Shown here: positions 47,121 through 56,876 of the stretch, one piece after another
Layout of the letters: each line of letters begins with the position of its first letter
Numbering within the stretch: the first letter of the stretch is position 1
DNA from: an uncultured Clostridia bacterium
GTDB lineage: Bacteria > Bacillota > Clostridia > Oscillospirales > Ruminococcaceae
Direction of reading: 5' to 3'
Assembly: GCA_947629335.1 (NCBI GenBank)
Contig: CANRDI010000001.1
Location: forward strand, 1 to 64,000
DNA length: 64,000 bases
Made by a program: the position numbers and the translations under genes
Notes under the pieces: generated by a model
What the model was told of the DNA's origin: nothing
What the model saw: the letters and a program-made list of their open reading frames with translations, nothing else
The model's database searches: none

Positions 47121-48134
47121 ATGTCCGAAAATAAATGTTACAGTTGGATAGTTTCCATGCGGGCATTTGCAGCGTCTGCAATAGTTCTTTTGCATGTAAT
47201 TGCAGGTTGGATAATAGAAATTCCTTCGGGGGGGGTAAATGGCATAAGATGGGTATTAGATTGCGTTATTGTACAAGTACTTGTCAGATGGGCTGTTCCC
47301 TGCTTTGTGATGATAACAGGCTTTCTTTTGCTTGACCCGGAAAAAAATATTGATCTTAAGAAGAATTTAAGATATGTTCTGAGAATGGTAGCAATTTTGT
47401 TGACTTTCGGGTTATTATACTGCCTTATGGAGTCAGCTGCCACTGATGGCTTTGGAAATATACCCAAAACTGTTATAAATTCAGTAAAAAATCTTTTTGA
47501 AGGTCATAGCTGGTCACATATGTGGTATGTGTATATGCTGATAGGTCTGTATCTCCTGTTGCCCATGTTCAGAACTTTAACAAAGTTTGCTGATAAAAAG
47601 ACATATGAATTTATTCTTGCAGTGTTGTTTTGCTTTACAGTGGTGAGACCAACGGTAAACGAGATTTCGGGAATGGAGCTTGAAGCATATATCCCAATTA
47701 GCACATCATTTCCTTTTTATCTTTTGCTTGGATACTATATCCGTCAGTATGGTATTAAGAAAGAATTATCCGTGTTTAGCATCATTTTAGGAACCGCAGG
47801 AACGGCAGTCGGTCAGTTATTTGCTTTTGGAAATCAGCCTGACAATTTGTTTGTAGCACTTTATTCGGCGGGAATTTTTTCCCTTGCAATGAATAACAGC
47901 TTTCTTGAAAAAGCCGGGAAAAATAAAATTATCAAGCAAATTTCAAAATATTCCTTCGGTATATATTTAATACATCCATTGTTTTTGAATGTATTGAACA
48001 AGGTGTTTGGCATTTTTCCTGACATACTTTCGACAGGTATAGGAGAATTGGCGTTTTATATTGTAGCATTCAGCGGAGCGTTTGTTTTATCGTGGATTCT
48101 TGGCAAGATACCGCTGGTTAGAGAAATTTTATAA
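47121..48134 (+). CDS. Acyltransferase family 3 membrane protein; contains a G8 tract
   Basis: SWIVSMRAFAASAIVLLHVIAGW...ISKYSFGIYLIHPLFLNVLNKVFG. Confidence 0.87.
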   Translation: MSENKCYSWIVSMRAFAASAIVLLHVIAGWIIEIPSGGVNGIRWVLDCVIVQVLVRWAVPCFVMITGFLLLDPEKNIDLKKNLRYVLRMVAILLTFGLLYCLMESAATDGFGNIPKTVINSVKNLFEGHSWSHMWYVYMLIGLYLLLPMFRTLTKFADKKTYEFILAVLFCFTVVRPTVNEISGMELEAYIPISTSFPFYLLLGYYIRQYGIKKELSVFSIILGTAGTAVGQLFAFGNQPDNLFVALYSAGIFSLAMNNSFLEKAGKNKIIKQISKYSFGIYLIHPLFLNVLNKVFGIFPDILSTGIGELAFYIVAFSGAFVLSWILGKIPLVREIL

Positions 48135-48156
48135 AAAGTTTAGGGTGACAAAACAA

Positions 48157-48697
48157 ATGAAAATTTTACAGGAAATAAAACGAATCTATCGTGGAGAGGT
48201 TCCATTGTCAGTATTACTCAAACGTGGCTTGACGGTCGGAGAAAATTTTAGTATGCAGTCAAGCGTAACAATTGATCCTTGCCATTGCTAGTTAGTTAAA
48301 ATCGGAGACAATGTAACATTGGCACCTCATGTGCAAATACTTGCTCATGATGCCAGTACAAAGCGATATTTGGGCTATACAAAAATTGGTCGCGTCCTTA
48401 TAGGAAACAATGTCTTTGTTGGCGCAGGAACGATTATACTCCCCTCGGTAGCAATTGGAAATAATGTAATAATTGGTGCAGGGGGTAATTACGCATGATC
48501 TTCCGGATAATGGCGTATATGTGGGTGCTCCGGCAAAGTTCTTGTGTTCTACAGACGAATATATCAAAAAAGAAAAGGAACGCATGACAGTCTCTGTTTG
48601 TTACGATGAATCTTATACGTTATATGGTGGTGTATCAAGTGAAAAGAAAAATAAAATGATTCATGATTTGGAAAATTATAGCGGATTTATTCGGTAA
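48157..48697 (+). pseudogene. Hexapeptide-repeat (LbH) acetyltransferase, disrupted by TAG at 48289-48291 and a frameshift at a G5 run (48481-48485)
   Basis: MKILQEIKRIYRGEVPLSVLLKRGLTVGENFSMQSSVTIDPCHC*LVKIGDNVTLAPHVQILAHDASTKRYLGYTKIGRVLIGNNVFVGAGTIILPSVAIGNNVIIGAG/VITHDLPDNGVYVGAPAKFL across two frames. Confidence 0.9.
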
Positions 48698-48723
48698 AAA
48701 GGTTTTTAAGTGGAGATGTGAAA

Positions 48724-49956
48724 ATGACGGATAAAAAAATTATCCTTGTGTACGATTTTGCATGTATAAACGGTGGCGCAGCCAAAGTAGCTATTACGGA
48801 AGCAGTTGCTTTAGCAGAAAGAGGTTATGATGTAACTTTTTTTGCCGGCGTCGGACCCGTGGATGAGAAATTGAAAAGTGCCGGGGTAAAAGTAGTATGT
48901 CTTGAACAGACTGAGTTGAAAAATCAACTGAGTGGACTGAAGGGCAAACTTAAAGGCGCAGCACAGGGCTTTTGGAATACATATGCTGAAAACAAATTTG
49001 CTGAGTTATTAAGTTCATATTCTCCCCAAAATTCGATTGTACATTTTCACGGTTGGTCATTAGCTCTGTCACCTGCATTGTTTTCTGTCACTGCAAAAAG
49101 AGGATTTAAAATAGCTATTACCACGCATGATTACGAAGTGGATTGTCCGGTGCGCACATATTTTAACTATCACAAAGGAAAAATGTGTGACTGTGCTGCG
49201 ATGTCTTATAAGTGCATTTTTACAAACTGTGATAAAAGGAGTTATGTTCAAAAGCTATACAGGATCATTCGTCAGAAAAAACTCATTTCACTTTTGAGAA
49301 AAAATGATGTATCTCTTATATGTCTTTCCGAATTTAACAAATCGATCATAGAGCACGATCTTAAATTTAACTGTAAAAGATACATTGTTCCAAATCTTAT
49401 TGATATTCCTCAGAAAATAGAAACCTGTCCGGAAAACAATAAGTTTTATTTGTTTGTAGGTAGATTTAATCCTGAAAAGGGTGTTGAGTTGTTCTGCGAA
49501 GCTGTTTTAAAAGCAGGAGTTAAAGGAATTGCAATAGGGGATGGCGATCAAATAGAAGAACTCAAAAAGAAATATCCAAATGTTGAATTTTGCGGATGGT
49601 TAACAGCAGAAAAAATGAGACCTTATATAATGAAATCAAGATGTTTTGTTGTACCATCTTTGTGGTATGAAGGAGCACCATTGACTGTACCGGAAATCCA
49701 GTGTGCATACGCATTACCGTGTATTGTGCCAACCCCTTGTGGCGCTCAGGAGTATATAGAACATGGAAAAAATGGATATATTTTCAAAAGTGGAGATTTA
49801 AGCGAGCTGGTCAAGTACATGGAAGAGTTTAAAGATGATGCACTTGTTCATAATATGCATGAAAATTGCCTTAAGATATCTTATAAAAGTCAATATGAAG
49901 CATCCAGTCATATTAACACCCTTATTAAATGCTATTCGTTAATCTTAGAAAGCTAA
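48724..49956 (+). CDS. Glycosyltransferase family 4
   Basis: NGGAAKVAITEAVALAERGYDVTFFAG...FVGRFNPEKGVELFCEAV...VVPSLWYEGAPLTVPEIQCAYALPCIVPTPCGAQEYI. Confidence 0.92.
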   Translation: MTDKKIILVYDFACINGGAAKVAITEAVALAERGYDVTFFAGVGPVDEKLKSAGVKVVCLEQTELKNQLSGLKGKLKGAAQGFWNTYAENKFAELLSSYSPQNSIVHFHGWSLALSPALFSVTAKRGFKIAITTHDYEVDCPVRTYFNYHKGKMCDCAAMSYKCIFTNCDKRSYVQKLYRIIRQKKLISLLRKNDVSLICLSEFNKSIIEHDLKFNCKRYIVPNLIDIPQKIETCPENNKFYLFVGRFNPEKGVELFCEAVLKAGVKGIAIGDGDQIEELKKKYPNVEFCGWLTAEKMRPYIMKSRCFVVPSLWYEGAPLTVPEIQCAYALPCIVPTPCGAQEYIEHGKNGYIFKSGDLSELVKYMEEFKDDALVHNMHENCLKISYKSQYEASSHINTLIKCYSLILES

Positions 49957-49989
49957 GATGAAAATAAACATTTGGGGATTAATTGCATA

Positions 49990-51114
49990 ATGATATATTT
50001 CTTTACCTTTATTTCATCCATAGTTTTATGCTATGTCGGAGAAAAATTAGAAAAAAGCAAAAAGAAAAAATATGGCCCTTTTCCGTATCTTCTCTACGGA
50101 TTTGCTGTGTTACTGTTAATTATTATTGCAGGATGCAGAGATTACAGCATCGGTACAGATATAGGAATTTATGGAAATTTGCTTTTCAATGGGGCAACGA
50201 TTAATTCAAATTTTGCCATTTATTTGAAAAATTATGGCTCTCGTGCCGAACCACTTTATCTGTTACTTAATTTCATAATCAGCAGACTGACAGATTCTGC
50301 ACATTGGCTATATGCAGTAGTGGGTGCGATTATATATATCGGCTTCTTTGTCGGTTTATACAGGTTTCGGGATCGTGTTTCGCTTACATACGGTTGGACG
50401 GTTTTTATTCTTTTGTTTTATGGAATCTCTTATAATCTAATGCGCCAGATGCTTGCCATGTCTATGCTTTTTATGGGAAGTATCCATCTCCTGAATAAAA
50501 AATATGTTCGATTCCTTCCGTATGTTATACTTGCTGCTCTGTTTCATCAAACATCTATAGTTTTTTCTGTAGCAATTATTGGGATACGAATCCTTATTCC
50601 AAAAAAGAATAAGGGATTATATAAATTCGCCGTATTTATGGGCGCGGTTTTTTTGATTTTTGGTTATAGTTATGTCATCCAATGGTTGATTGGACATGGA
50701 ATACTTGCGGAAAAGTATAGTCAATACATTTATCAGTATAATTTTAATATTGCAATCAATCCGCTCATTCAGCGTGCATTTCCAATTCTTATGTTCCTTA
50801 TCTTTAGCAAAAAGAAATACAAAGATGAGGATGAAATCAGGACGTTTCTACAATCAATGATGTATCTTGATTTGATTTTAATAGTTATGGGTAGTTTAGG
50901 AGCTGCTCCATTACAGAGAGTAGCAGCATACTGTTCAATTTATAATTTATATGCATATCCATTTTTCATTAGAAGAATTAATCCAGAATACAACAGAAGA
51001 GTTGTCGGAACTTTTATCGTTATTGCATTGATAGGCATTTGGATTTATCAATATGTATATAGAGGAAATGCCGAGATTTTCCCATATACATCAGAAGTTC
51101 TTGGAATTAAATAA
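49990..51114 (+). CDS. EpsG-family membrane protein (likely repeat-unit polymerase)
   Basis: GCRDYSIGTDIGIYGNLLFNG...YGISYNLMRQMLAMSMLFMG; polytopic. Confidence 0.88.
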   Translation: MIYFFTFISSIVLCYVGEKLEKSKKKKYGPFPYLLYGFAVLLLIIIAGCRDYSIGTDIGIYGNLLFNGATINSNFAIYLKNYGSRAEPLYLLLNFIISRLTDSAHWLYAVVGAIIYIGFFVGLYRFRDRVSLTYGWTVFILLFYGISYNLMRQMLAMSMLFMGSIHLLNKKYVRFLPYVILAALFHQTSIVFSVAIIGIRILIPKKNKGLYKFAVFMGAVFLIFGYSYVIQWLIGHGILAEKYSQYIYQYNFNIAINPLIQRAFPILMFLIFSKKKYKDEDEIRTFLQSMMYLDLILIVMGSLGAAPLQRVAAYCSIYNLYAYPFFIRRINPEYNRRVVGTFIVIALIGIWIYQYVYRGNAEIFPYTSEVLGIK

Positions 51115-51134
51115 CATATTTTTGAGGTATTGGT

Positions 51135-52130
51135 ATGAAAATTCTCTCTATAAGCGTTGCCGCATACAATGCAGAAAAATGGCTATCAAAATGTCTTGAT
51201 TCATTTTGTATTCCCGAGGTCATGGATGCATTAGATGTAATAGTTGTCAATGATGGATCTTCTGACGGAACGTGTGAGGTCGCAAATAAATATGTTGCTG
51301 CTTATCCTGAAACATTCAGATTGATAGACAAGGGAAATGGAGGTCACGGCTCGACTATTAATGCATCTATTCCTAAGGCAGTCGGAAAGTATTATAAAAT
51401 TGTGGACGCAGATGACTGGGTTGAAAAGGATGGACTTGTTGATCTTATCAATAAGTTGAGATCCATAGATGCAGACGTAATTTATTCTCCGTATTATAAA
51501 GTGAATGCTGACAGTTTCAGTAAAACAAAATTTTTTGGAATGGAGAATAACAGTAAATTATATAACAAAATAATTGATATAGAGCTGCTTGATCCTGTTT
51601 TTGATATACAAATGCATGCGCTGACTTTCAGAACTGAATTGCTGCAAAAGAACTTTACAACCATAGATGAACACTGCTTCTATGTCGATATGGAGTATAA
51701 TGTCTTTTATTTTAGCATGGTAAAGAGCATATATATTTCGGATGTCCCTGTATACGATTATTTGGTCGGCACGAATGAACAAAGTGTAAACATGAAAAAC
51801 ATGGTTAAGCGCCGTGACCAACATCTGAAAGTCTGCAAACGGCTTTTTTCGTTTTATGGAAAAGGGCAGAGTTACATAGACAGGTTGATTGAAAACTGCA
51901 TAATAAACGAGTATCGTATACTTCTTGAGATAGCAGATCCTATTCGGTCAAAAAATGAACTGCTTCAGTTTGAAACGGTATTGAAAGAGTCTGACGAGAA
52001 ATTATATAATCACACGGTGTCAAATGGAATAAAAGACAAGAAACAAACCGCCATGGTCATTTGGCTGATTAGATTACTTCATTTTTGCGGATATAAAGGT
52101 GTTCACAGATTGATACATTTAAGAGGGTAA
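51135..52130 (+). CDS. Glycosyltransferase family 2
   Basis: ILSISVAAYNAEKWLSKCLDSF...VVNDGSSDGTCEVANKYVAAYPETFRLIDKGNGGHGSTINAS. Confidence 0.93.
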   Translation: MKILSISVAAYNAEKWLSKCLDSFCIPEVMDALDVIVVNDGSSDGTCEVANKYVAAYPETFRLIDKGNGGHGSTINASIPKAVGKYYKIVDADDWVEKDGLVDLINKLRSIDADVIYSPYYKVNADSFSKTKFFGMENNSKLYNKIIDIELLDPVFDIQMHALTFRTELLQKNFTTIDEHCFYVDMEYNVFYFSMVKSIYISDVPVYDYLVGTNEQSVNMKNMVKRRDQHLKVCKRLFSFYGKGQSYIDRLIENCIINEYRILLEIADPIRSKNELLQFETVLKESDEKLYNHTVSNGIKDKKQTAMVIWLIRLLHFCGYKGVHRLIHLRG

Positions 52131-52131
52131 A

Positions 52132-53235
52132 ATGCAGAAAGAAAGTATTATAAACAAAACTGATAATAGACTTCATTGGGTAGATGTTGCCCGCGGATTG
52201 GCAATACTATGCGTCATTCTTGGACATATGGGATTAGAAAATCTGAATATTTTTATCTTTTCCTTCCATATGCCGTTGTTTTTTCTGATTGCCGGATATT
52301 TTCAGAAAAAGCAAAAGCCTTCAATTTTTATAAAGCAAAAGGCAAAGTCATTACTTATCCCATATCTATTTACGAGCGTTGCACTTATTTTGGCAACTCA
52401 GTTAAACAATATTGCAAAAATCATTTTTCATAGAGATGATGCTGAATCGACAATTTATCTGTTTGTTGAATGGGTTAAAGCTGTTTTTCTGGGAAGCGGC
52501 GCAAGAAAAGACTTCATTTTTGTAAAGTCTGATATTGCGGTAGGAGCGATTTGGTTTCTACTTGCAATGTTTTTGGCACAAGTTTTAGTAAACTTGCTGA
52601 TCAATAAAAATAAATTCGGGGGGGGTACATTATTCATAGTTCTCATTGCAATTACTGGGATCGTAAGCTCAAAATTTATTTGGCTTCCTCTTAGCATACA
52701 GGCAGGTGCTGCCGCTTCAATTTACGTTGCAGTCGGACAAGTCTACAAAATGGCAGAGCAGGGTATATTGTCTAATCTTTTTAAGAGAAAGACAGTAATA
52801 ATTTCTTACTCCTGCATGTGGATTTTGTATTTGTGCGTCTCGTACTACTTTAATAATGTATTAGGTCTTGTTGCAGCATCTTATCCGCTGGGCTTATTTG
52901 ACTACATAGGATCCACAGCAGCTGTAATAGTAGTTTTGTTTGTTTCATATCAGATTTTTGATAAAATTCCATTAGTAAATACATTTTTGGCGTGGTTTGG
53001 GAAAAACAGCCTAATTGTACTATGTTTTCATTTAATTGAATTGACAGCTTTGCCATTTCAGAGTGTAATAGACTTTGGGCTGTCGATAGTAGGGATAGAT
53101 GTTTTCGGTTTGTCAGTTATTCTTACTTTTATTGCAAAAGTACTGTGGTGCAGTTTGGCAATATGGATCGTGAATAAAAGCAGAGTACTCAGGTGGGTTT
53201 TTAATAAAAATGAGGTGTATAAGCACGTTAAATAG
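52132..53235 (+). CDS. Acyltransferase family membrane protein; contains a G8 tract
   Basis: RLHWVDVARGLAILCVILGHMGLENLNIFIFSFHMPLFFLIAGYF. Confidence 0.9.
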   Translation: MQKESIINKTDNRLHWVDVARGLAILCVILGHMGLENLNIFIFSFHMPLFFLIAGYFQKKQKPSIFIKQKAKSLLIPYLFTSVALILATQLNNIAKIIFHRDDAESTIYLFVEWVKAVFLGSGARKDFIFVKSDIAVGAIWFLLAMFLAQVLVNLLINKNKFGGGTLFIVLIAITGIVSSKFIWLPLSIQAGAAASIYVAVGQVYKMAEQGILSNLFKRKTVIISYSCMWILYLCVSYYFNNVLGLVAASYPLGLFDYIGSTAAVIVVLFVSYQIFDKIPLVNTFLAWFGKNSLIVLCFHLIELTALPFQSVIDFGLSIVGIDVFGLSVILTFIAKVLWCSLAIWIVNKSRVLRWVFNKNEVYKHVK

Positions 53236-53314
53236 TTATATGTTGCATGATGGTATGGTTATAAAATAATCAATTAACTTAAATACAAACAGATAGAAGG
53301 AAAGAAAGGAAATT

Positions 53315-53395
53315 ATGAGTACCGTTGCTTTTATTTGTCCGTTATATGACATGAAAAATCATTTAGATCTTGCCATAATTTTTTTACATAAATAA
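53315..53395 (+). pseudogene. 26-aa N-terminal remnant, probably of a glycosyltransferase
   Basis: RBS ggaaagaaagg then MSTVAFICPLYDMKNHLDLAIIFLHK*; stop follows a T7 run. Confidence 0.55.
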
Positions 53396-53478
53396 TGAAA
53401 ATAATAAAAGCAGTAAAATATAAAAGACATCCAATCTTTTCTTACATAATTTTTGACATGACCTTTTTGAGGTGAAAT

Positions 53479-54945
53479 ATGTATCAACCAAGCTTGAAAA
53501 TGAATTATATTTATAGAATACTATATGAGGTAGTAACAATAATTACCCCGTTGATTACCATGCCATATGTTTCGCGTATTCTGGGGTCAGATGGGATAGG
53601 TGTGTATAGCTATACCAATTCAATAATATCATATTTTATTATTTTTTCAGCACTTGGAACCGTGTCATATGGAACGAGGGAAATTGCAAGAAATCGTGAT
53701 GATAAAAATAAGGTAAGTTTACTATTCTGGGAGATTGAGATATTAACTGTCTTTACAACATCAGTGTGCATATTACTTTGGTGCATATTGATTGTTTTAA
53801 GCAACGATAATAGATTATATTATCTTGCATTAACACCTTTATTGTTAGCAACGCTCTTTGATATCTCATGGCTGTTTATGGGACTGGAAGATATAAAAAA
53901 GATCACATTCAGAAATATTATCTGCAAGATAATCGGAGTTGTATTGCTGTTTATTTTTATAAATGATAAACAGGATCTTGTTTTATACATAGTAATTAAT
54001 AGCAGTATCCAGCTGCTCGGCAATTTATCGATGTGGGTTTATCTGCCGGGGATTCTAAAAAAAATTGATTTTCGGAATATAAATGTTATAAGACATCTGC
54101 GTCCCATAATCGTTTACTTCATTCCAACGATTGCTACATCTGTCTATCAAATTCTTGACAAGACATTAATTGGGTTAATTACTACGGACTACAATCAAAA
54201 CGGGTACTATGAGCAGGCGGAAAAAATCATTTCCGTATGTAAAATAATTTCATTTTCGGCCTTAAATTCTATCATGACAGCGAGGATGTCATATTTATTT
54301 CAGAAGGAGCTTTATGGAGAGATCAAGAGAAGAATAGAGCTATCACTAAACTGCATTCTTTTGTTAGGGTGCGGCTGTATGTTTGGGTTATTTGCTGTCG
54401 CAGGTGATTTTGTCCCCATGTTTTTTGGCGATGGGTTTGAGCCTGTTGTAGGTGTTCTTTATATTATGTCGCCGCTTATTATCATTATCGGAATAAGCAA
54501 TTGTGTGGGAACACATTATCACGGACCGATCGGTAAAATGAAGCAGGCCTCTTGTTATTTAGTCATTGGCGCGGTCGTGAACCTTATTTTAAATTCAGTT
54601 CTTATCAAAGCATACGGTATGTTTGGGGCGGCTGCGGCATCGGTTGCTGCTGAATTTATCGTACTTGTATTATTTATCAACAGCTCAGATGGATATTTTA
54701 CGTGGAGATCTATTTTCCTTATTATATGGAAAAAATGTATAGCGGGAGTAATCATGCTTGCGGCAGTTCGCTTGCTTGCTGCTTCCGTTGAAATATCAGC
54801 CGCTCTTTTGATTGTCTTAGAAGTTGTTGTGGGTTGTTGTGTTTATGGGATAACATTGATTTTGCTTAAGGATAAATCGATAAATGGCTTGCTGAAAATA
54901 ATTGCGAAATATATCGGTCATAAAAAAAAGAGGGATGTTGAATAG
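53479..54945 (+). CDS. Wzx-type flippase / polysaccharide biosynthesis protein
   Basis: YRILYEVVTIITPLITMPYVSRILGSDGIGVYSYTNSIISYFIIFSALGTVSYGTREIA. Confidence 0.93.
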   Translation: MYQPSLKMNYIYRILYEVVTIITPLITMPYVSRILGSDGIGVYSYTNSIISYFIIFSALGTVSYGTREIARNRDDKNKVSLLFWEIEILTVFTTSVCILLWCILIVLSNDNRLYYLALTPLLLATLFDISWLFMGLEDIKKITFRNIICKIIGVVLLFIFINDKQDLVLYIVINSSIQLLGNLSMWVYLPGILKKIDFRNINVIRHLRPIIVYFIPTIATSVYQILDKTLIGLITTDYNQNGYYEQAEKIISVCKIISFSALNSIMTARMSYLFQKELYGEIKRRIELSLNCILLLGCGCMFGLFAVAGDFVPMFFGDGFEPVVGVLYIMSPLIIIIGISNCVGTHYHGPIGKMKQASCYLVIGAVVNLILNSVLIKAYGMFGAAAASVAAEFIVLVLFINSSDGYFTWRSIFLIIWKKCIAGVIMLAAVRLLAASVEISAALLIVLEVVVGCCVYGITLILLKDKSINGLLKIIAKYIGHKKKRDVE

Positions 54946-55016
54946 TATACATAAACATAATATGACTAATATGGCATGAGAATCATTTAACTTCAATTCT
55001 GAGGAGAGAATAAAAA

Positions 55017-56057
55017 ATGGATATGCATACTAATCGAGATAATGTCAACTGGTATGATAAGATTGAATCGGTTAAATTATTTTCGGGCTCTGAATCAGAA
55101 CAACACGTAAGAGTGTCATATGTTATACCTACGTGCAATCGTACAGATACATTAGAAGAAACAATAAATAGTATATTGCATCAAAAGAGAACTTATACAT
55201 TCAATATTATTGTCGTTGATAATTCTGGTGACATTACTGAAAATAATCTCACATATCGTCTTATAAAAAAAATAAATAATTCACATATTGTTCTGTATGT
55301 TAATCGTCAAAATATAGGTGTTTGCGGAAACTTAAACAGATGCATGCAATTAAGCAATGGTAGGTATGCGGCTATGATCCATGATGATGACTTGATTGCA
55401 GATGATTACAGTATATATATTAATAATATTTTAAATAGAATTGAGAAGAAAAATATACGGTTTGGTGCTTTGAGGGTTAGTCGTGCTGATTTTAAATCCT
55501 CAGATCATTTACCAGTTTTGAAAAAACGTAATGGGAAATTCCACAGATATTATCTGATAAACAGTTTAATAGTAGATGGAATCGGACCTACACACTGCCC
55601 AACGTGCGGAATGATTTTTTCTAAATATGCTTTCATGTCTGCAGGAGGTTTTGACGAAGAATATTATCCTGTAAGCGATCATGTTTTAGGATATAAAATG
55701 TTAAAAAGCGGATTCGCAATATTTGTGACTGATGATATTTTTGGCTATTACCGTATCGGAATAAATGCTTCAAATGAGAAAGAAATGCAGCGTCTGTTTT
55801 GTAAAGGTGATTTTGAATTCAGAGAAGAGATGTATCAAGATAGCCTTTTAAGTAAAATATGGGGACACTTTTTTAGAGATTGCCAATATACAGTTTCTGT
55901 AAAAGGAAGGTGTACTCAATGTACCCGTTTTGGTTTGAATGGCACCATTGATGATTTTGATTTTAGGGATGGATATAATGATCATTCTTTTAGGTTCTTG
56001 GTTTATAAGGTGATCCGCAAAATTGTTAGTATAATTACGACATATATACCGTGTTAA
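55017..56057 (+). CDS. Glycosyltransferase family 2
   Basis: VSYVIPTCNRTDTLEETINSILHQ...VVDNSGD...MIHDDDLIADDY. Confidence 0.9.
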   Translation: MDMHTNRDNVNWYDKIESVKLFSGSESEQHVRVSYVIPTCNRTDTLEETINSILHQKRTYTFNIIVVDNSGDITENNLTYRLIKKINNSHIVLYVNRQNIGVCGNLNRCMQLSNGRYAAMIHDDDLIADDYSIYINNILNRIEKKNIRFGALRVSRADFKSSDHLPVLKKRNGKFHRYYLINSLIVDGIGPTHCPTCGMIFSKYAFMSAGGFDEEYYPVSDHVLGYKMLKSGFAIFVTDDIFGYYRIGINASNEKEMQRLFCKGDFEFREEMYQDSLLSKIWGHFFRDCQYTVSVKGRCTQCTRFGLNGTIDDFDFRDGYNDHSFRFLVYKVIRKIVSIITTYIPC

Positions 56058-56096
56058 CTTAGTTTATATGAATAAGAAATAGGAGAAGAAAACATA

Positions 56097-56876
56097 ATGA
56101 AGGTCGTAATCTTGGCAGGCGGATTCGGAACGCGTATCTCCGAAGAATCCGCTTTTAAACCCAAACCGATGATTGAGATTGGCGAAATGCCGATACTGTG
56201 GCACATAATGAAAGGTTACTCCGCGCACGGCATCAACGAATTCATCATATGCGCCGGGTATAAGCAGCACGTTATCAAGGAGTGGTTCGCGGACTACTTC
56301 CTCCACACTTCAGACATAACTTTCGATTTCACTCGCGGTAACGAGATAATAGTTCACGACAAGCACGCCGAGCAGTGGAAGGTAACGGTTGTGGATACCG
56401 GATTGAAAACAATGACCGGAGGACGAATAAAGCGCGTACAAAAGTATATTGGAAATGAGCCATTTTGCCTTACATACGGCGACGCAGTGTGCGATGTCAA
56501 CATAAATAAGCTTATTGAATTTCACAAAAGCCATGGTAAAATCGCAACGTTGACTTCTGTCAGCCTTGTACAGCAAAAAGGAGTTCTGGACATTGGCTCG
56601 GACAATGCGGTAAAATCGTTTCGTGAGAAAAATCTTTCAGACGGAGCGCTTATAAACGCGGGATACATGGTGTTAAACCCGGAAATATTTAATTATATAG
56701 AGGGAGATAATACGGTGTTTGAGCGCGAACCGCTTGAAAAGCTTGTAGCACAAGGCGAGCTTATGTCATACAATCATCGAGGCTTCTGGCAGTGCATGGA
56801 CACCAAGCGTGAAAAGGACAAGCTTGAGGAACTCTGGGCTACCGGTCGCGCGCCGTGGAAGACTTGGGAGGACTAA
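56097..56876 (+). CDS. rfbF: Glucose-1-phosphate cytidylyltransferase
   Basis: MKVVILAGGFGTRISEESAFKPKPMIEIGEMPILWHIMKGYSAHGINEFIICAGYKQHVIKEWF. Confidence 0.96.
   Translation: MKVVILAGGFGTRISEESAFKPKPMIEIGEMPILWHIMKGYSAHGINEFIICAGYKQHVIKEWFADYFLHTSDITFDFTRGNEIIVHDKHAEQWKVTVVDTGLKTMTGGRIKRVQKYIGNEPFCLTYGDAVCDVNINKLIEFHKSHGKIATLTSVSLVQQKGVLDIGSDNAVKSFREKNLSDGALINAGYMVLNPEIFNYIEGDNTVFEREPLEKLVAQGELMSYNHRGFWQCMDTKREKDKLEELWATGRAPWKTWED

Noticed and set aside
44509-48291. Two in-frame TAG codons (sugar transferase, acetyltransferase), possible amber recoding (e.g. pyrrolysine)
   Set aside because: TAG serves as an ordinary stop elsewhere in the window (e.g. the FeoB-associated protein at 40551-40553). 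The acetyltransferase also has a frameshift and the transferase has other lesions. Pseudogenisation explains both.
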